This document shows positions 15,590 to 23,795 of a stretch of 64,000 nt of DNA, piece by piece. The notes beneath the pieces are model-generated. The model searched no databases and had not been told where the DNA came from. It worked only from the letters and a program-made list of their open reading frames with translations. Origin of the DNA: Microbacterium thalassium (lineage in GTDB: Bacteria > Actinomycetota > Actinomycetes > Actinomycetales > Microbacteriaceae); NCBI RefSeq assembly GCF_014208045.1, contig NZ_JACHML010000001.1:2108001-2172000 (forward strand), given 5' to 3'. A program made the position numbers and the translations under genes. Position 1 is the first letter of the stretch. Each line of letters begins with the position of its first letter.

Positions 15590-15619
15590 TGGTGTCCGCA
15601 AACCATCGACCCGAGTGAA

Positions 15620-15991
15620 ATGCAACCAATGCAGAGTGATCGAGGACTGGGGCTTGTCGAGGTCATCGTTGCGATGCTCTTGCTGGGAGCCATTGCGGTG
15701 GCAATCCTTCCCGCTCTCTGGCAGGGAATCATCCTGTCGTCGGAGCAGTCATCGACGGCAACCGCCACCCGATTCCTCAACTCGCTCGTGGAGGAGGCGC
15801 GTGGCCTCGAGAACTGCACGACGATCCCTGACGTGATCGGGCGGACCGAATCCGACGGTTCGGGCAACGAACTGGTGAGCTCCGGATCGCTTGCCGGCTG
15901 TGCATCGGGCAGCGCGGCCACGCTCACTCTGCAGGTGAGTACGGGTGGAGAAGTGTTGGCGTCAACAACGGCGCTCATCTATATCCCATGA
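15620..15991 (+). CDS. Minor prepilin (PilV/PulG-like)
   Basis: A 123-residue prepilin-like protein. The short leader ends in DRG and the mature sequence would begin LGLVEVIVAMLLLGAIAVAI with Glu at position 5, so PilD should process it. Two Cys (ENCTT and AGCASG) may form a disulfide. ATG 15620 and ATG 15629 are both possible starts; neither has a good Shine-Dalgarno. Its stop overlaps the next gene (ATGA), so the two minor pilins are translationally coupled. Minor pilins of this kind usually start pilus assembly at the tip. Confidence 0.85.
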   Translation: MQPMQSDRGLGLVEVIVAMLLLGAIAVAILPALWQGIILSSEQSSTATATRFLNSLVEEARGLENCTTIPDVIGRTESDGSGNELVSSGSLAGCASGSAATLTLQVSTGGEVLASTTALIYIP

Positions 15992-16521
15992 CAACAGTGC
16001 GCACTCACGACGATGGTGGGCTCGGTCTGATCGAACTCATAGTCGCGGTCGTGGTATCTGGAGTCCTTCTGGTCGCGATCGCGTCGATCTTCTTCAACTC
16101 GTGGAAGGCGCAGGAAGAAGTGACGAGCGTCACCCAGGCGACCAACCGCGGTCAAGTCGTCGGTTCTGCGATCGAGCGCGCGGTGAGGAACGGGGTGTAC
16201 TACGAGGTGTCGGGTTCAGGCACGATCCTGCGCGTGAGCACGTCGCTCGGTGGTGATCTGAAGTGCCAAGGCTTCCGATTGACTGCGGACGGCACGGCGC
16301 AGTTCGCCACAGGATCGTCGTCACTCCCGGCGAACGCCACATCATGGGCGGACTGGCAGGATGGCATCCGGTCGCAGGGCTCGACGCCTTACTTCGACGA
16401 CTCGGTCCCGGGGGTCATCGCATATGCCTTCGAGATCGACACCGACTCGACGCCCGTGCGCTTCGCCGGGAAGGTGTCACCCCGCTCCGTTCAAGAGGGA
16501 GACAGTGACTCATGCTGGTAG
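15988..16521 (+). CDS. Minor prepilin (PilW/PilJ-like)
   Basis: A 177-residue prepilin. The leader MTTVRTHDDGG precedes a mature N-terminus LGLIELIVAVVVSGVLLVAI with Glu5. A globular domain of about 130 residues follows with two Cys (LKCQGF and the near-terminal DSCW). It overlaps both neighbours, starting inside the previous gene by 4 bp and ending 10 bp inside the PilX-like gene. This matches the usual V-W-X order of type IV pilus initiation complexes. Confidence 0.85.
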   Translation: MTTVRTHDDGGLGLIELIVAVVVSGVLLVAIASIFFNSWKAQEEVTSVTQATNRGQVVGSAIERAVRNGVYYEVSGSGTILRVSTSLGGDLKCQGFRLTADGTAQFATGSSSLPANATSWADWQDGIRSQGSTPYFDDSVPGVIAYAFEIDTDSTPVRFAGKVSPRSVQEGDSDSCW

Positions 16522-18086
16522 CGGATTGGATTCGCCGCCGCGCGGACCGCGATGAGCGCGGGGCCGTGCTGGTGACCGTGGTCGTCGTCATGTTCGTCGG
16601 TTTCATCATCGCGAGCATCATCGCGGCCGCGGTGATGTTCACGATTCGGGCGAACGACGACAACCGCGACAACCTCGACGCATTCGTCGCGGCGGAGTCG
16701 GGTCGTGACGCTGCGCTTGCGGCGGTGGCGACGAGCTGCTCGATCACCGGAGCAGTCACCGGCACGTCGCCCGAGTACAGCGCGACCGTATATACGACCG
16801 CGTCGACGACGGTGCCGACATCGCACGACGACGCCACGCTCGACGCAGATACGTGCCCGACCGAGGCGACCGAGTTCATCCTGATCAATTCCGTCGGAAC
16901 CGGCCCGGACGGATCAACAGCGGAGATCGATTCCGTCTACCGCTGGGTCAAGACACTTGAAGAAACCCCCGGAGGCACGCTCGCCTACTTCGCCGGCAAC
17001 GTGGGCGGCCAGAAGTCGATCTACGACGGCGACCTCGTGGTCCGCAAGGGCGACTACACATGTCCGAACGAGGCTGTGATCAACGGCGATCTCTATGTTG
17101 TGAACGGCACCGTCTCGCTCAGTACTTCTTGCCATGTGACCGGGTCGATCTACTCCTACGGCGAAGTGGCTTCCAACAGCCAACTCGTCCGCGTAGACGG
17201 TGACATCGTTACCGAGGTCGGTGATGTCGATCTGTCGAACAACGGTGTCGTCATCACCGGCGACATTCACGCCGGTGCCAACGTCGATCTGCACGGCAGT
17301 GGTGGCACGAATGGCCAGGCGCTCGGCGACGTCCGTGCCGCGGGGACGATCGACATCAGCGATGGTTGGGACGAGGTCCCGCCTGAACGGACATTCGAGG
17401 GCGCCGGCGCTCCGGACTTCAACCCCACGCTCGAGGATGTCTACAGCATGACCGCGTGGATCGACTTCGGGAAGGACAGCTGGGGAGCCGACGACGAGAT
17501 CACGTCAGGCTGCCTGAAGAACCCGACAGCGTCGCAGCTCCGCGGAACAGGACGACTGCTGATCGACTACACCCAGTGCTCGGGGAACTCCGTGACGATC
17601 ACGATTCCGACCCTCGAGGTGAATCGCGACGTGGTGTTCGTCGTACCCGCGCAGAAGACGATGAAGGTCAAGTTCGACGGCAACGTCACACGTGCCAGCG
17701 GCGTGGCCCTCGAAGCTGCTCCGCAGCTTGTCTTCGTCCACGAGGACCGGAACCTGTCGTATGTCGATGGCGAGCCTGCCCCCACCTGCGAGAGCACAGG
17801 TCCGGACGACCTGACAACGGCGAACGGCGTGACGTCCATGGGTGCTCGGGTCATGATCTACTCGCCCTGCACGATCGGCGGTACCGTCCGCGTCGACTAT
17901 GCCGGGCAGTTCTATACCGCCGGCAATTCGGTGAACTTCAACAACGGCGCCAGCATCAACTGCAAGCCGATGAGCTGGACGCCCGTCTTCGAGGAGATCA
18001 GCTGCCGCATCGAGACAGACGAAGACTCCGTCCCGACGACGGTGGTGCAGAGCCTGGGCGACCGTCTCTTTCAGACGGAGCGCTAG
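16512..18086 (+). CDS. Large PilX-like pilus protein with repeat-rich ectodomain
   Basis: A 524-residue protein sitting at the PilX position of the minor pilin group. An N-terminal basic leader ends in DERG and is followed by a hydrophobic helix AVLVTVVVVMFVGFIIASII, like PilX-type prepilins, which lack the usual F-T/S-L-I-E motif. The rest is a large, Cys-containing outer domain. Residues about 180-275 contain imperfect repeats of the type INGDLYVVNG, VTGSIYSYGEV, VDGDIVTEVGDV, ITGDIHAGANV and LGDVRAAGTI, resembling the beta-helix turns of bactofilins and polymer-forming proteins. Eight or more Cys suggest disulfides outside the cell. Likely a pilus-tip subunit or adhesin; this role is inferred from size and position. 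Confidence 0.75.
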   Translation: MLVADWIRRRADRDERGAVLVTVVVVMFVGFIIASIIAAAVMFTIRANDDNRDNLDAFVAAESGRDAALAAVATSCSITGAVTGTSPEYSATVYTTASTTVPTSHDDATLDADTCPTEATEFILINSVGTGPDGSTAEIDSVYRWVKTLEETPGGTLAYFAGNVGGQKSIYDGDLVVRKGDYTCPNEAVINGDLYVVNGTVSLSTSCHVTGSIYSYGEVASNSQLVRVDGDIVTEVGDVDLSNNGVVITGDIHAGANVDLHGSGGTNGQALGDVRAAGTIDISDGWDEVPPERTFEGAGAPDFNPTLEDVYSMTAWIDFGKDSWGADDEITSGCLKNPTASQLRGTGRLLIDYTQCSGNSVTITIPTLEVNRDVVFVVPAQKTMKVKFDGNVTRASGVALEAAPQLVFVHEDRNLSYVDGEPAPTCESTGPDDLTTANGVTSMGARVMIYSPCTIGGTVRVDYAGQFYTAGNSVNFNNGASINCKPMSWTPVFEEISCRIETDEDSVPTTVVQSLGDRLFQTER

Positions 18087-18089
18087 CCC

Positions 18090-18911
18090 GTGACGCCCCT
18101 AGCCACCTACAGCATCGTCGTCGCAGGACTATTCGGGTTGCTCATCGGATCGTTCCTCAACGTTGTCGCGTATCGCGTCCCTGCCGGGATCTCGCTGCTG
18201 CGCGAGAGCCGATGCCCCCATTGCGACGCCCCGGTCAAGCCGTGGCAGAATGTGCCCGTGCTGTCCTGGCTCTTCTTGCGGGGGCGGTGCGCGTCGTGTG
18301 GCGAGGCGATCTCGATGCGATATCCGATCGTCGAGGCGATCACCGGGCTCGCCTTCGCAGGAACGACATGGTGGCTGCTGAGCACGACGGAGTCGGGGGC
18401 CAGGTGGGGGCTCGCCGTCCTCGTAGCCGCGTACCTCTACTTCGTGAGCATCAGCGTCGTGCTGACGCTCATCGACCTGGACACGCACCGGTTGCCGAAC
18501 GTGATCGTCATCCCGAGCTACATAGTTGCAGCCGCGTTGCTGACCGTCGGAAGCGCATTGACCGCCGACTGGATAGCGCTCATTCGTGCCGGGATCGGCA
18601 TGGCGGTGCTGTACGTGTTCTACTTTCTTCTACGGCTTGCCCGCCCGGACGGAATGGGTGGAGGAGACGTCAAGCTCGCCGGTGTCGTCGGTCTCTATCT
18701 CGGCTACATCGGGTGGGGGGCACTCGCCGTGGGAGCATTCGCCGCTTTCGTGCTGGGTGGTGTGTACGGCGTCGTGCTCATGCTGACGCGGCGCGCGGGG
18801 CGAAAGACCGCGATTCCGTTCGGGCCGTGGATGATCCTCGGTGCATGGTTCGGAGTCTTGACCGGCGAGCAGATCGCGCGCTGGTATGTAGGGATGTTCG
18901 TCACCGCGTGA
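18090..18911 (+). CDS. pilD: Prepilin peptidase / leader peptidase (PilD)
   Basis: A 273-residue membrane aspartic peptidase that cleaves the prepilin leaders and usually N-methylates the new N-terminus. The N-terminal zinc-type domain is present with CPHC and CASC pairs near residues 43 and 69, and GSFLNVVAYRVP precedes it. The two catalytic Asp are in LIDLDTHRLPN and GMGGGDVKLAG. About eight membrane spans. Start is GTG 18090, 3 nt after the previous stop, with GGAG upstream. It is the only peptidase seen for the pilins in this locus. Confidence 0.93.
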   Translation: MTPLATYSIVVAGLFGLLIGSFLNVVAYRVPAGISLLRESRCPHCDAPVKPWQNVPVLSWLFLRGRCASCGEAISMRYPIVEAITGLAFAGTTWWLLSTTESGARWGLAVLVAAYLYFVSISVVLTLIDLDTHRLPNVIVIPSYIVAAALLTVGSALTADWIALIRAGIGMAVLYVFYFLLRLARPDGMGGGDVKLAGVVGLYLGYIGWGALAVGAFAAFVLGGVYGVVLMLTRRAGRKTAIPFGPWMILGAWFGVLTGEQIARWYVGMFVTA

Positions 18912-18965
18912 TGGGAGCGGCTTCGGCCGCCGCGGGACGCAACAAGGGGAAGGAAGGAAGAGACC

Positions 18966-20006
18966 ATGGCGAAGACGCTCGTGGGCCTCGAAATCACCGA
19001 GGAGAGTGTGCGCGGCGTCGAAGTGACGACCGGGCGCTCTCCAGCATTGATCGCTGCCGGGGAAGTTCCGCTCCCGCGTGAGACGGCGCGCGACTCCGAA
19101 GTCCTCGATCAGGACGCCGTCGCCGTCGCGCTGCGTACTCTGTGGATGGGCGCCGGCTTCAAGGGACGCCGAGTCACACTGGGCGTGGGCAGTCGTCGCA
19201 TTCTGGTGCGCGAGTACACCACCCAGGCTATGGCCCCGCAACTCCTGCGACAGGCATTGCCATACCAGGTCCAGGATCTTCTTCCCGTGCCGGTGTCTCA
19301 GGCTGTGCTCGACTTCTACCCCCTGGGGCAGGTGGGCGACCAGGTGACAGGGCTGCTCGTCGCGGCAGTCTCCGACAACATCGAGCAGATGATCGCCACC
19401 CTCAAGAAGGCGAAGCTGAGCGTCGAGGCTGTGGACCTCGTGCCCTTCGGGCTCGCCCGCGTCGCGAAGCGAGTCGCTCAGCCCGGCGACACCGTTGCGA
19501 TGATCCACCTCGGCGATCACACGTCGTACGTGACGGTCGCCACGGATGGGATCCCGAACTTCGTGCGCATCATCCCGGTCGAGATCGCGACCACCGCGTC
19601 GCAGCGGGAGCCGACGATGATGCCCATGGCCGAAGCCGAGATCGAAGAGGTCCTGGAGCCGGTCGGAGCCAGCGGCATTCTCCCGCGTCGGTCGGGTACC
19701 CGCGCTTCTCTGCGGGGCAGTGCGCCGGCAACGTCCGGTGTGACCGATGTCGTAGCCCGCTTGCGCAGCACGCTCTCGTTTTTCCAGGGGCGCGAGGGCG
19801 CGCCGCGCGTTGTTCAGGTGTTCGTCAGCGGAGCGGGCTACGTCGCACCGGGCGTCGCGGACGCGATCGAGCGCTCATTCGACGTCCCCGTGGTGCCGAT
19901 TCGTCTCGAGCAGTTCGTGAACGCACGTAATCGATCGCTGACCGACGACCTCGCGTTCAACGCGGTCGCGACGGCTGGCGTGCTGTTCGGGGAGGGAGCC
20001 AAGTGA
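18966..20006 (+). CDS. pilM: Type IV pilus assembly ATPase-like PilM
   Basis: A 346-residue cytoplasmic protein of the actin-like PilM family, which ties the inner-membrane PilN/PilO complex to the pilus motor. LVGLEITEESVRGVEV at the start is the phosphate-1 loop; QALPYQVQDLLPVP and the DLVPFGLARV segment are typical of PilM. AGGAAGGAAGAG gives a strong Shine-Dalgarno. Its stop overlaps pilN by 4 bp. Compared with Gram-negative PilM there is an insertion of about 50 residues (210-260, Ala/Glu/Arg-rich). Confidence 0.9.
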   Translation: MAKTLVGLEITEESVRGVEVTTGRSPALIAAGEVPLPRETARDSEVLDQDAVAVALRTLWMGAGFKGRRVTLGVGSRRILVREYTTQAMAPQLLRQALPYQVQDLLPVPVSQAVLDFYPLGQVGDQVTGLLVAAVSDNIEQMIATLKKAKLSVEAVDLVPFGLARVAKRVAQPGDTVAMIHLGDHTSYVTVATDGIPNFVRIIPVEIATTASQREPTMMPMAEAEIEEVLEPVGASGILPRRSGTRASLRGSAPATSGVTDVVARLRSTLSFFQGREGAPRVVQVFVSGAGYVAPGVADAIERSFDVPVVPIRLEQFVNARNRSLTDDLAFNAVATAGVLFGEGAK

Positions 20007-20656
20007 CCGCCGCGATTCCCGCTGTGCCGTTCGGGGGAGTGCCCCGTGTGAACCTCATTCCCCGGTCCGAGATTGAGCGCCGTCAGCGTGACGCTACTCT
20101 TCGAGGTTGGGTCTGGGGCATCGGAGGTGCCGTCCTCGCAGCCGTTCTGGTCATCGCAGGGGCCCTGGCGCTCAACTGGTTCGCAGATCAGCGGCTTGCC
20201 GCAGAACAGGCTCGCACCAATGATCTGTTGGTCGAATTGGCGACCCTCTCCGACGTGAGTACAGCGCTGAGCACGGAGCGGGACCTGACGTCTTTCCGTG
20301 CCGAGTCGATGGGGTCGGACTTCGCGTGGTCACCTGTGATCGACTCCCTCGAAAGCACCATGCCTGGTGAGGTGAGCCTGATCGGCTTCAACCTGATCGC
20401 AGGCGGCGTTCCACAGGGGGAGGACCCCGCACTTGAGCCCGGTCTCATCGGCACGCTGACCCTCAGCAGCCCGAATGTGATCGACATCGCGCAGACGGTG
20501 AGGTCCATGCGGAGCATCGACGGGGTGATCGACGCCGATGGGAGCCTCGTCGCGACGAGCTCGTCTACCGTCGGTCAGTACACGTACGAACTCTCAATCA
20601 CCTTCGACCAGTCGATCTACTCTGGCCGCTACCTCGAGACCGAAGGCGGCGAGTGA
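20003..20656 (+). CDS. pilN: Type IV pilus membrane protein PilN
   Basis: A 217-residue bitopic protein. The cytoplasmic N-terminus carries the conserved PilM-binding sequence VNLIPRSEI, followed by one membrane span (about 36-57), a coiled-coil-like stretch and a ferredoxin-like periplasm-side domain. GTG 20003 overlaps the pilM stop. It should pair with PilO in the alignment complex. Confidence 0.88.
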   Translation: MTAAIPAVPFGGVPRVNLIPRSEIERRQRDATLRGWVWGIGGAVLAAVLVIAGALALNWFADQRLAAEQARTNDLLVELATLSDVSTALSTERDLTSFRAESMGSDFAWSPVIDSLESTMPGEVSLIGFNLIAGGVPQGEDPALEPGLIGTLTLSSPNVIDIAQTVRSMRSIDGVIDADGSLVATSSSTVGQYTYELSITFDQSIYSGRYLETEGGE

Positions 20657-21327
20657 TGCCCAGAACCCTCATCAACCTCGTCGGTGTCATCATCACGATC
20701 GCCATCATTGGGCTGGCCATCGCCCTATTCGCCCTCCCCATCTACCTCCAGTCGCTGACGACGAGTGCTCAGACCGCGCAAGTGGGACAGACGAACTCGT
20801 TGTACCAGGCACAAGTCGATGGCCTGCGGGCTGAATCCGAGCGAATGGACGAGATCGACGCCTCGGTGGCCGACTTGCGCAGTCAGATCCCTGCGACCAA
20901 CGAGCTCGACGACGTGTTCGAGGTGATCGCTCGTGCGGCGTCGTCGGCCGACGTCGATGTGCAGAGCATCGCCGCCGGCGACAACGCTGCGTTCATCGTT
21001 CGAACCGAACCGCTCGCGGCGGGCGAGGAACCCGAGGCGCCCGCCGACACGACGCAGGCGCCTTCAGACGACGCGACGGGCGATGCCGCAGCGGAGGCGT
21101 CCGCGTCAGCACCGGCGACTGCGGGAACCGCTCTCGCCGATGGCCGCCAGCAGGTCGACTTCACGATCGCTGTCACAACGAACGACCTCGGCAACGCCGT
21201 TCGGTTCCTCGACAATCTGCGCCGAGGCCCGAGACTGTTGAGCAGCATCGAGTCGGTCGTGACGCCTACGGGCACCGGCTATGACGTGAACATCTCCGCC
21301 ATCACCTTCGTCCTTCCGGAGGCCTGA
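20653..21327 (+). CDS. pilO: Type IV pilus membrane protein PilO
   Basis: A 224-residue bitopic protein with a single membrane span (about 10-32), a coiled coil (35-75) and an outer domain interrupted by an Ala/Pro/Glu-rich insert (about 118-155). QVDFTIAVTTNDLGNAVRFLDNL and GYDVNISAITFVL are in the pattern of the PilO/PilN ferredoxin-like fold. Either GTG 20653 or ATG 20656 may start the protein; both overlap pilN. PilP and the PilQ secretin are absent, as expected without an outer membrane. Confidence 0.8.
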   Translation: MMPRTLINLVGVIITIAIIGLAIALFALPIYLQSLTTSAQTAQVGQTNSLYQAQVDGLRAESERMDEIDASVADLRSQIPATNELDDVFEVIARAASSADVDVQSIAAGDNAAFIVRTEPLAAGEEPEAPADTTQAPSDDATGDAAAEASASAPATAGTALADGRQQVDFTIAVTTNDLGNAVRFLDNLRRGPRLLSSIESVVTPTGTGYDVNISAITFVLPEA

Positions 21328-21328
21328 C

Positions 21329-22468
21329 ATGACCGCGATGCTCCTCGACAGCATGCTGGAGACAGCCGCACGCCTTCGTGCGTCGGATGTGCATCTCACT
21401 GCTGATGCGCGCCCACTCATGCGCGTCGACGGCGACCTCACACCGATACCGGGATACGACGACCCTGTGCCGTCGTCGTGGCTCGAGGCGGCAGCCTTCG
21501 AGCTGATGGCTCCCGGCCAGCATGAGGAGTTCACGAAGCACCATGAGGTCGACCTCGCACACGCGACCGAAGGACTCGGCCGCTTCCGCGTCAACGTGTA
21601 CCGCCAACTCGGCGCTATCGCTGTCGCTCTGCGATTCATCCCCAGCCGAGTGTTCAGCCTGGAAGAGCTCGGTGCACCGGAGATCTGCCGCGACCTCGCA
21701 CTCAAACCGCGCGGTCTCGTCCTGCTCACGGGCCCCACCGGGTCGGGCAAGTCGACGACTCTCACCGCGATGGTCGACATCGTCAACCACACCCTGCCTG
21801 CACATGTGATCACGATCGAGGACCCGATTGAGTTCCATCACGAGAGCAAGAAGGCGCTCATACATCAGCGCGAGATCGGTGCCGATACCGGCTCGTTCGC
21901 CGAGGCCCTGCGCCGGGTCCTGCGCCAGGACCCCGACGTCATTCTGATCGGCGAGCTCCGAGATCCTGAGTCGATCCGCGCGGCCCTCTCGGCTGCCGAA
22001 ACGGGCCACCTGGTGCTGTCGACGCTCCACACGCAGGGGGCAGCGAAGAGCATCAACCGAATCATCGACGTATTCCCGGCCGATCAGCAGCACCAGATCC
22101 GTGCTCAGCTCGGAGATACGCTGCAAGGGGTCATCAGTCAGACCCTCATGCCCCTGTCTCAGACCGAGGGACGCACGATCGCGACCGAAGTCCTTCTCAA
22201 CACGCCCGCGGTGGCGAATCTCATTCGTGAGGGACAGGTTGCGCAACTCTACTCGGCCATGCAGGCCGGGCAGGGTGTCGGCATGCACACCCTCGACCAG
22301 GACCTCAAACGACTGGTCAGTGAGGGCGTCATCTCCCGGAACGTCGCCAAATCGTACGCCGTCGATCCCTCGTCGCTCGACGATGTCTACGTTCAGGCGC
22401 GCGATCTCGACGCAGAGGAATGGAGCCACCGGGCGGGCGAGTGGCACCACGAGGACGCGGGAGTCTGA
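21329..22468 (+). CDS. pilT: Type IV pilus retraction ATPase PilT
   Basis: A 379-residue hexameric ATPase expected to power pilus retraction. Walker A GPTGSGKST is at 135-143, the Asp box at 163-167 (IEDPIEF), Walker B at 203-212 (DVILIGELRD) and the His box TGHLVLSTLHT at 225-235. The C-terminal AVANLIREG stretch matches the PilT-specific AIRNLIRE motif, which separates it from PilB. Slightly longer than usual because of an acidic C-terminal tail. It lies 1 bp after pilO and 1 bp before pilC in one operon. Confidence 0.93.
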   Translation: MTAMLLDSMLETAARLRASDVHLTADARPLMRVDGDLTPIPGYDDPVPSSWLEAAAFELMAPGQHEEFTKHHEVDLAHATEGLGRFRVNVYRQLGAIAVALRFIPSRVFSLEELGAPEICRDLALKPRGLVLLTGPTGSGKSTTLTAMVDIVNHTLPAHVITIEDPIEFHHESKKALIHQREIGADTGSFAEALRRVLRQDPDVILIGELRDPESIRAALSAAETGHLVLSTLHTQGAAKSINRIIDVFPADQQHQIRAQLGDTLQGVISQTLMPLSQTEGRTIATEVLLNTPAVANLIREGQVAQLYSAMQAGQGVGMHTLDQDLKRLVSEGVISRNVAKSYAVDPSSLDDVYVQARDLDAEEWSHRAGEWHHEDAGV

Positions 22469-22469
22469 C

Positions 22470-23705
22470 ATGGCCGTGGTGCAGGAATTTCGCTATCGCG
22501 CGGTCGACCCGCACGGGGGTGCGGTAGTCAAGGGCACGATCGAGGCGGCGAGCGAATCTGCCGTGGGCGCGAAGCTGAGGGCCCAGGGCCTGACACCTCT
22601 TGACGTCGTCGCCGTGTCGAAGTCCGGTCTCAACATGGAGATCAGAATCCCCGGCTTCACCAAGCACGTATCGTCAAAGAACTTGGCGATCTTCGCGAAG
22701 CAGATGTCCGGTCTCATCAACGCCGGATTGCCCCTCATGCGCACGCTCTCGATTCTCATCGAACAGACCGAAGACAAGCGTCTTCAGCCGGCACTCGTCG
22801 GAGTGCATGCTGACGTTGAAGCAGGGTCGTCGCTGTCAGCAGCGATGGCGCGACATCCCGAGGTGTTCCCGCCGCTCATGCTGAGCATCGTGCGGGTCGG
22901 AGAGACCGGCGGTTTCCTCGGTTCCGCTCTTGCATCGATCGCCGAGAACTACCGCAAGGAGGCAGAGCTCCAGAACAAGATCCGCGCGGCTGTGACATAC
23001 CCGACGATCGTGCTGATCATCGCCATGCTCGGGGTGCTCGCGATGATCACGTTCATCGTGCCGGTCTTCGAGAGCATGTTCTCGAGTCTCGGCTCGCAGC
23101 TTCCGCTCCCGACGCAGATCCTCGTCGTCCTGTCGAAAAACATGGTCTGGATCCTCCCGCTGTTGCTCATCGTGGTGTCGGCCGTGTGGATCTGGTGGAT
23201 GAGGAACCGCCACACGGAACGCGTGCGCAAGGTCGTCGACCCGATCCGGCTCAAGATGCCGATCTTCGGTCCCGTCGCCACGAAGATGGCGGTCGCCCGC
23301 TTCAGCCGCAACCTCTCGATGATGCTCGATGCGGGCGTGCCGATCATTCAGGCGCTGTCGATCGTCGGCCAGGCGTCGAACAACTGGAAGGTCGAGCAAG
23401 CCGTCCACGATGTGCAGGAGTCGATCCGCGCCGGCAAGTCTTTCGCGGTACCGCTGGCGAAGGCGGAAGTCTTTCCGGCGATGGTGCCACAGATGGTGTC
23501 GGTCGGAGAGGAGTCGGGAACGCTGGTCGAGATGCTTTCGAGCATCGCTGACTTCTACGAAGATGAGGTCGAGACTGCCACGTCTCAGCTCTCTGCGACC
23601 ATCGAGCCGGTCCTCATCGTCGGCCTCGGCGTGGTCATCGGCGGCATGGTGATCTCGCTCTACCTGCCGATCTTCTCGCTGTACAGCGAATTGAGTAAGC
23701 AGTAG
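22470..23705 (+). CDS. pilC: Type IV pilus inner-membrane platform protein PilC
   Basis: A 411-residue GspF/PilC-family platform protein with two homologous cytoplasmic domains (about 65-190 and 270-390). Each carries the family pattern: FAKQMSGLINAGLPLMRTL and FSRNLSMMLDAGVPIIQAL, and VRVGETGGFLG and VSVGEESGTLVEML. Three membrane spans (about 170-195, 220-245 and 375-400). The N-terminal FRYRAVDPHGGAVVKGTIEA is the usual short domain. Last gene of the plus-strand pilus operon. Confidence 0.93.
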   Translation: MAVVQEFRYRAVDPHGGAVVKGTIEAASESAVGAKLRAQGLTPLDVVAVSKSGLNMEIRIPGFTKHVSSKNLAIFAKQMSGLINAGLPLMRTLSILIEQTEDKRLQPALVGVHADVEAGSSLSAAMARHPEVFPPLMLSIVRVGETGGFLGSALASIAENYRKEAELQNKIRAAVTYPTIVLIIAMLGVLAMITFIVPVFESMFSSLGSQLPLPTQILVVLSKNMVWILPLLLIVVSAVWIWWMRNRHTERVRKVVDPIRLKMPIFGPVATKMAVARFSRNLSMMLDAGVPIIQALSIVGQASNNWKVEQAVHDVQESIRAGKSFAVPLAKAEVFPAMVPQMVSVGEESGTLVEMLSSIADFYEDEVETATSQLSATIEPVLIVGLGVVIGGMVISLYLPIFSLYSELSKQ

Positions 23706-23719
23706 CGAAACTCTGGGGC

Positions 23720-23775
23720 AGCGCATCCCATCGCGCGCCGCAGAACAGCCGCCCCGGGTGCTAGGTCGATGCGCT
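23720..23775. terminator. Weak inverted repeat between convergent pilC and pilB
   Basis: AGCGCATC (23720-23727) and GATGCGCT (23768-23775) are perfect complements 40 nt apart. It may end both transcripts, but there is no T run and the loop is large. Confidence 0.25.
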
Positions 23776-23795
23776 CGGGGCGACGCCATGTCTCG

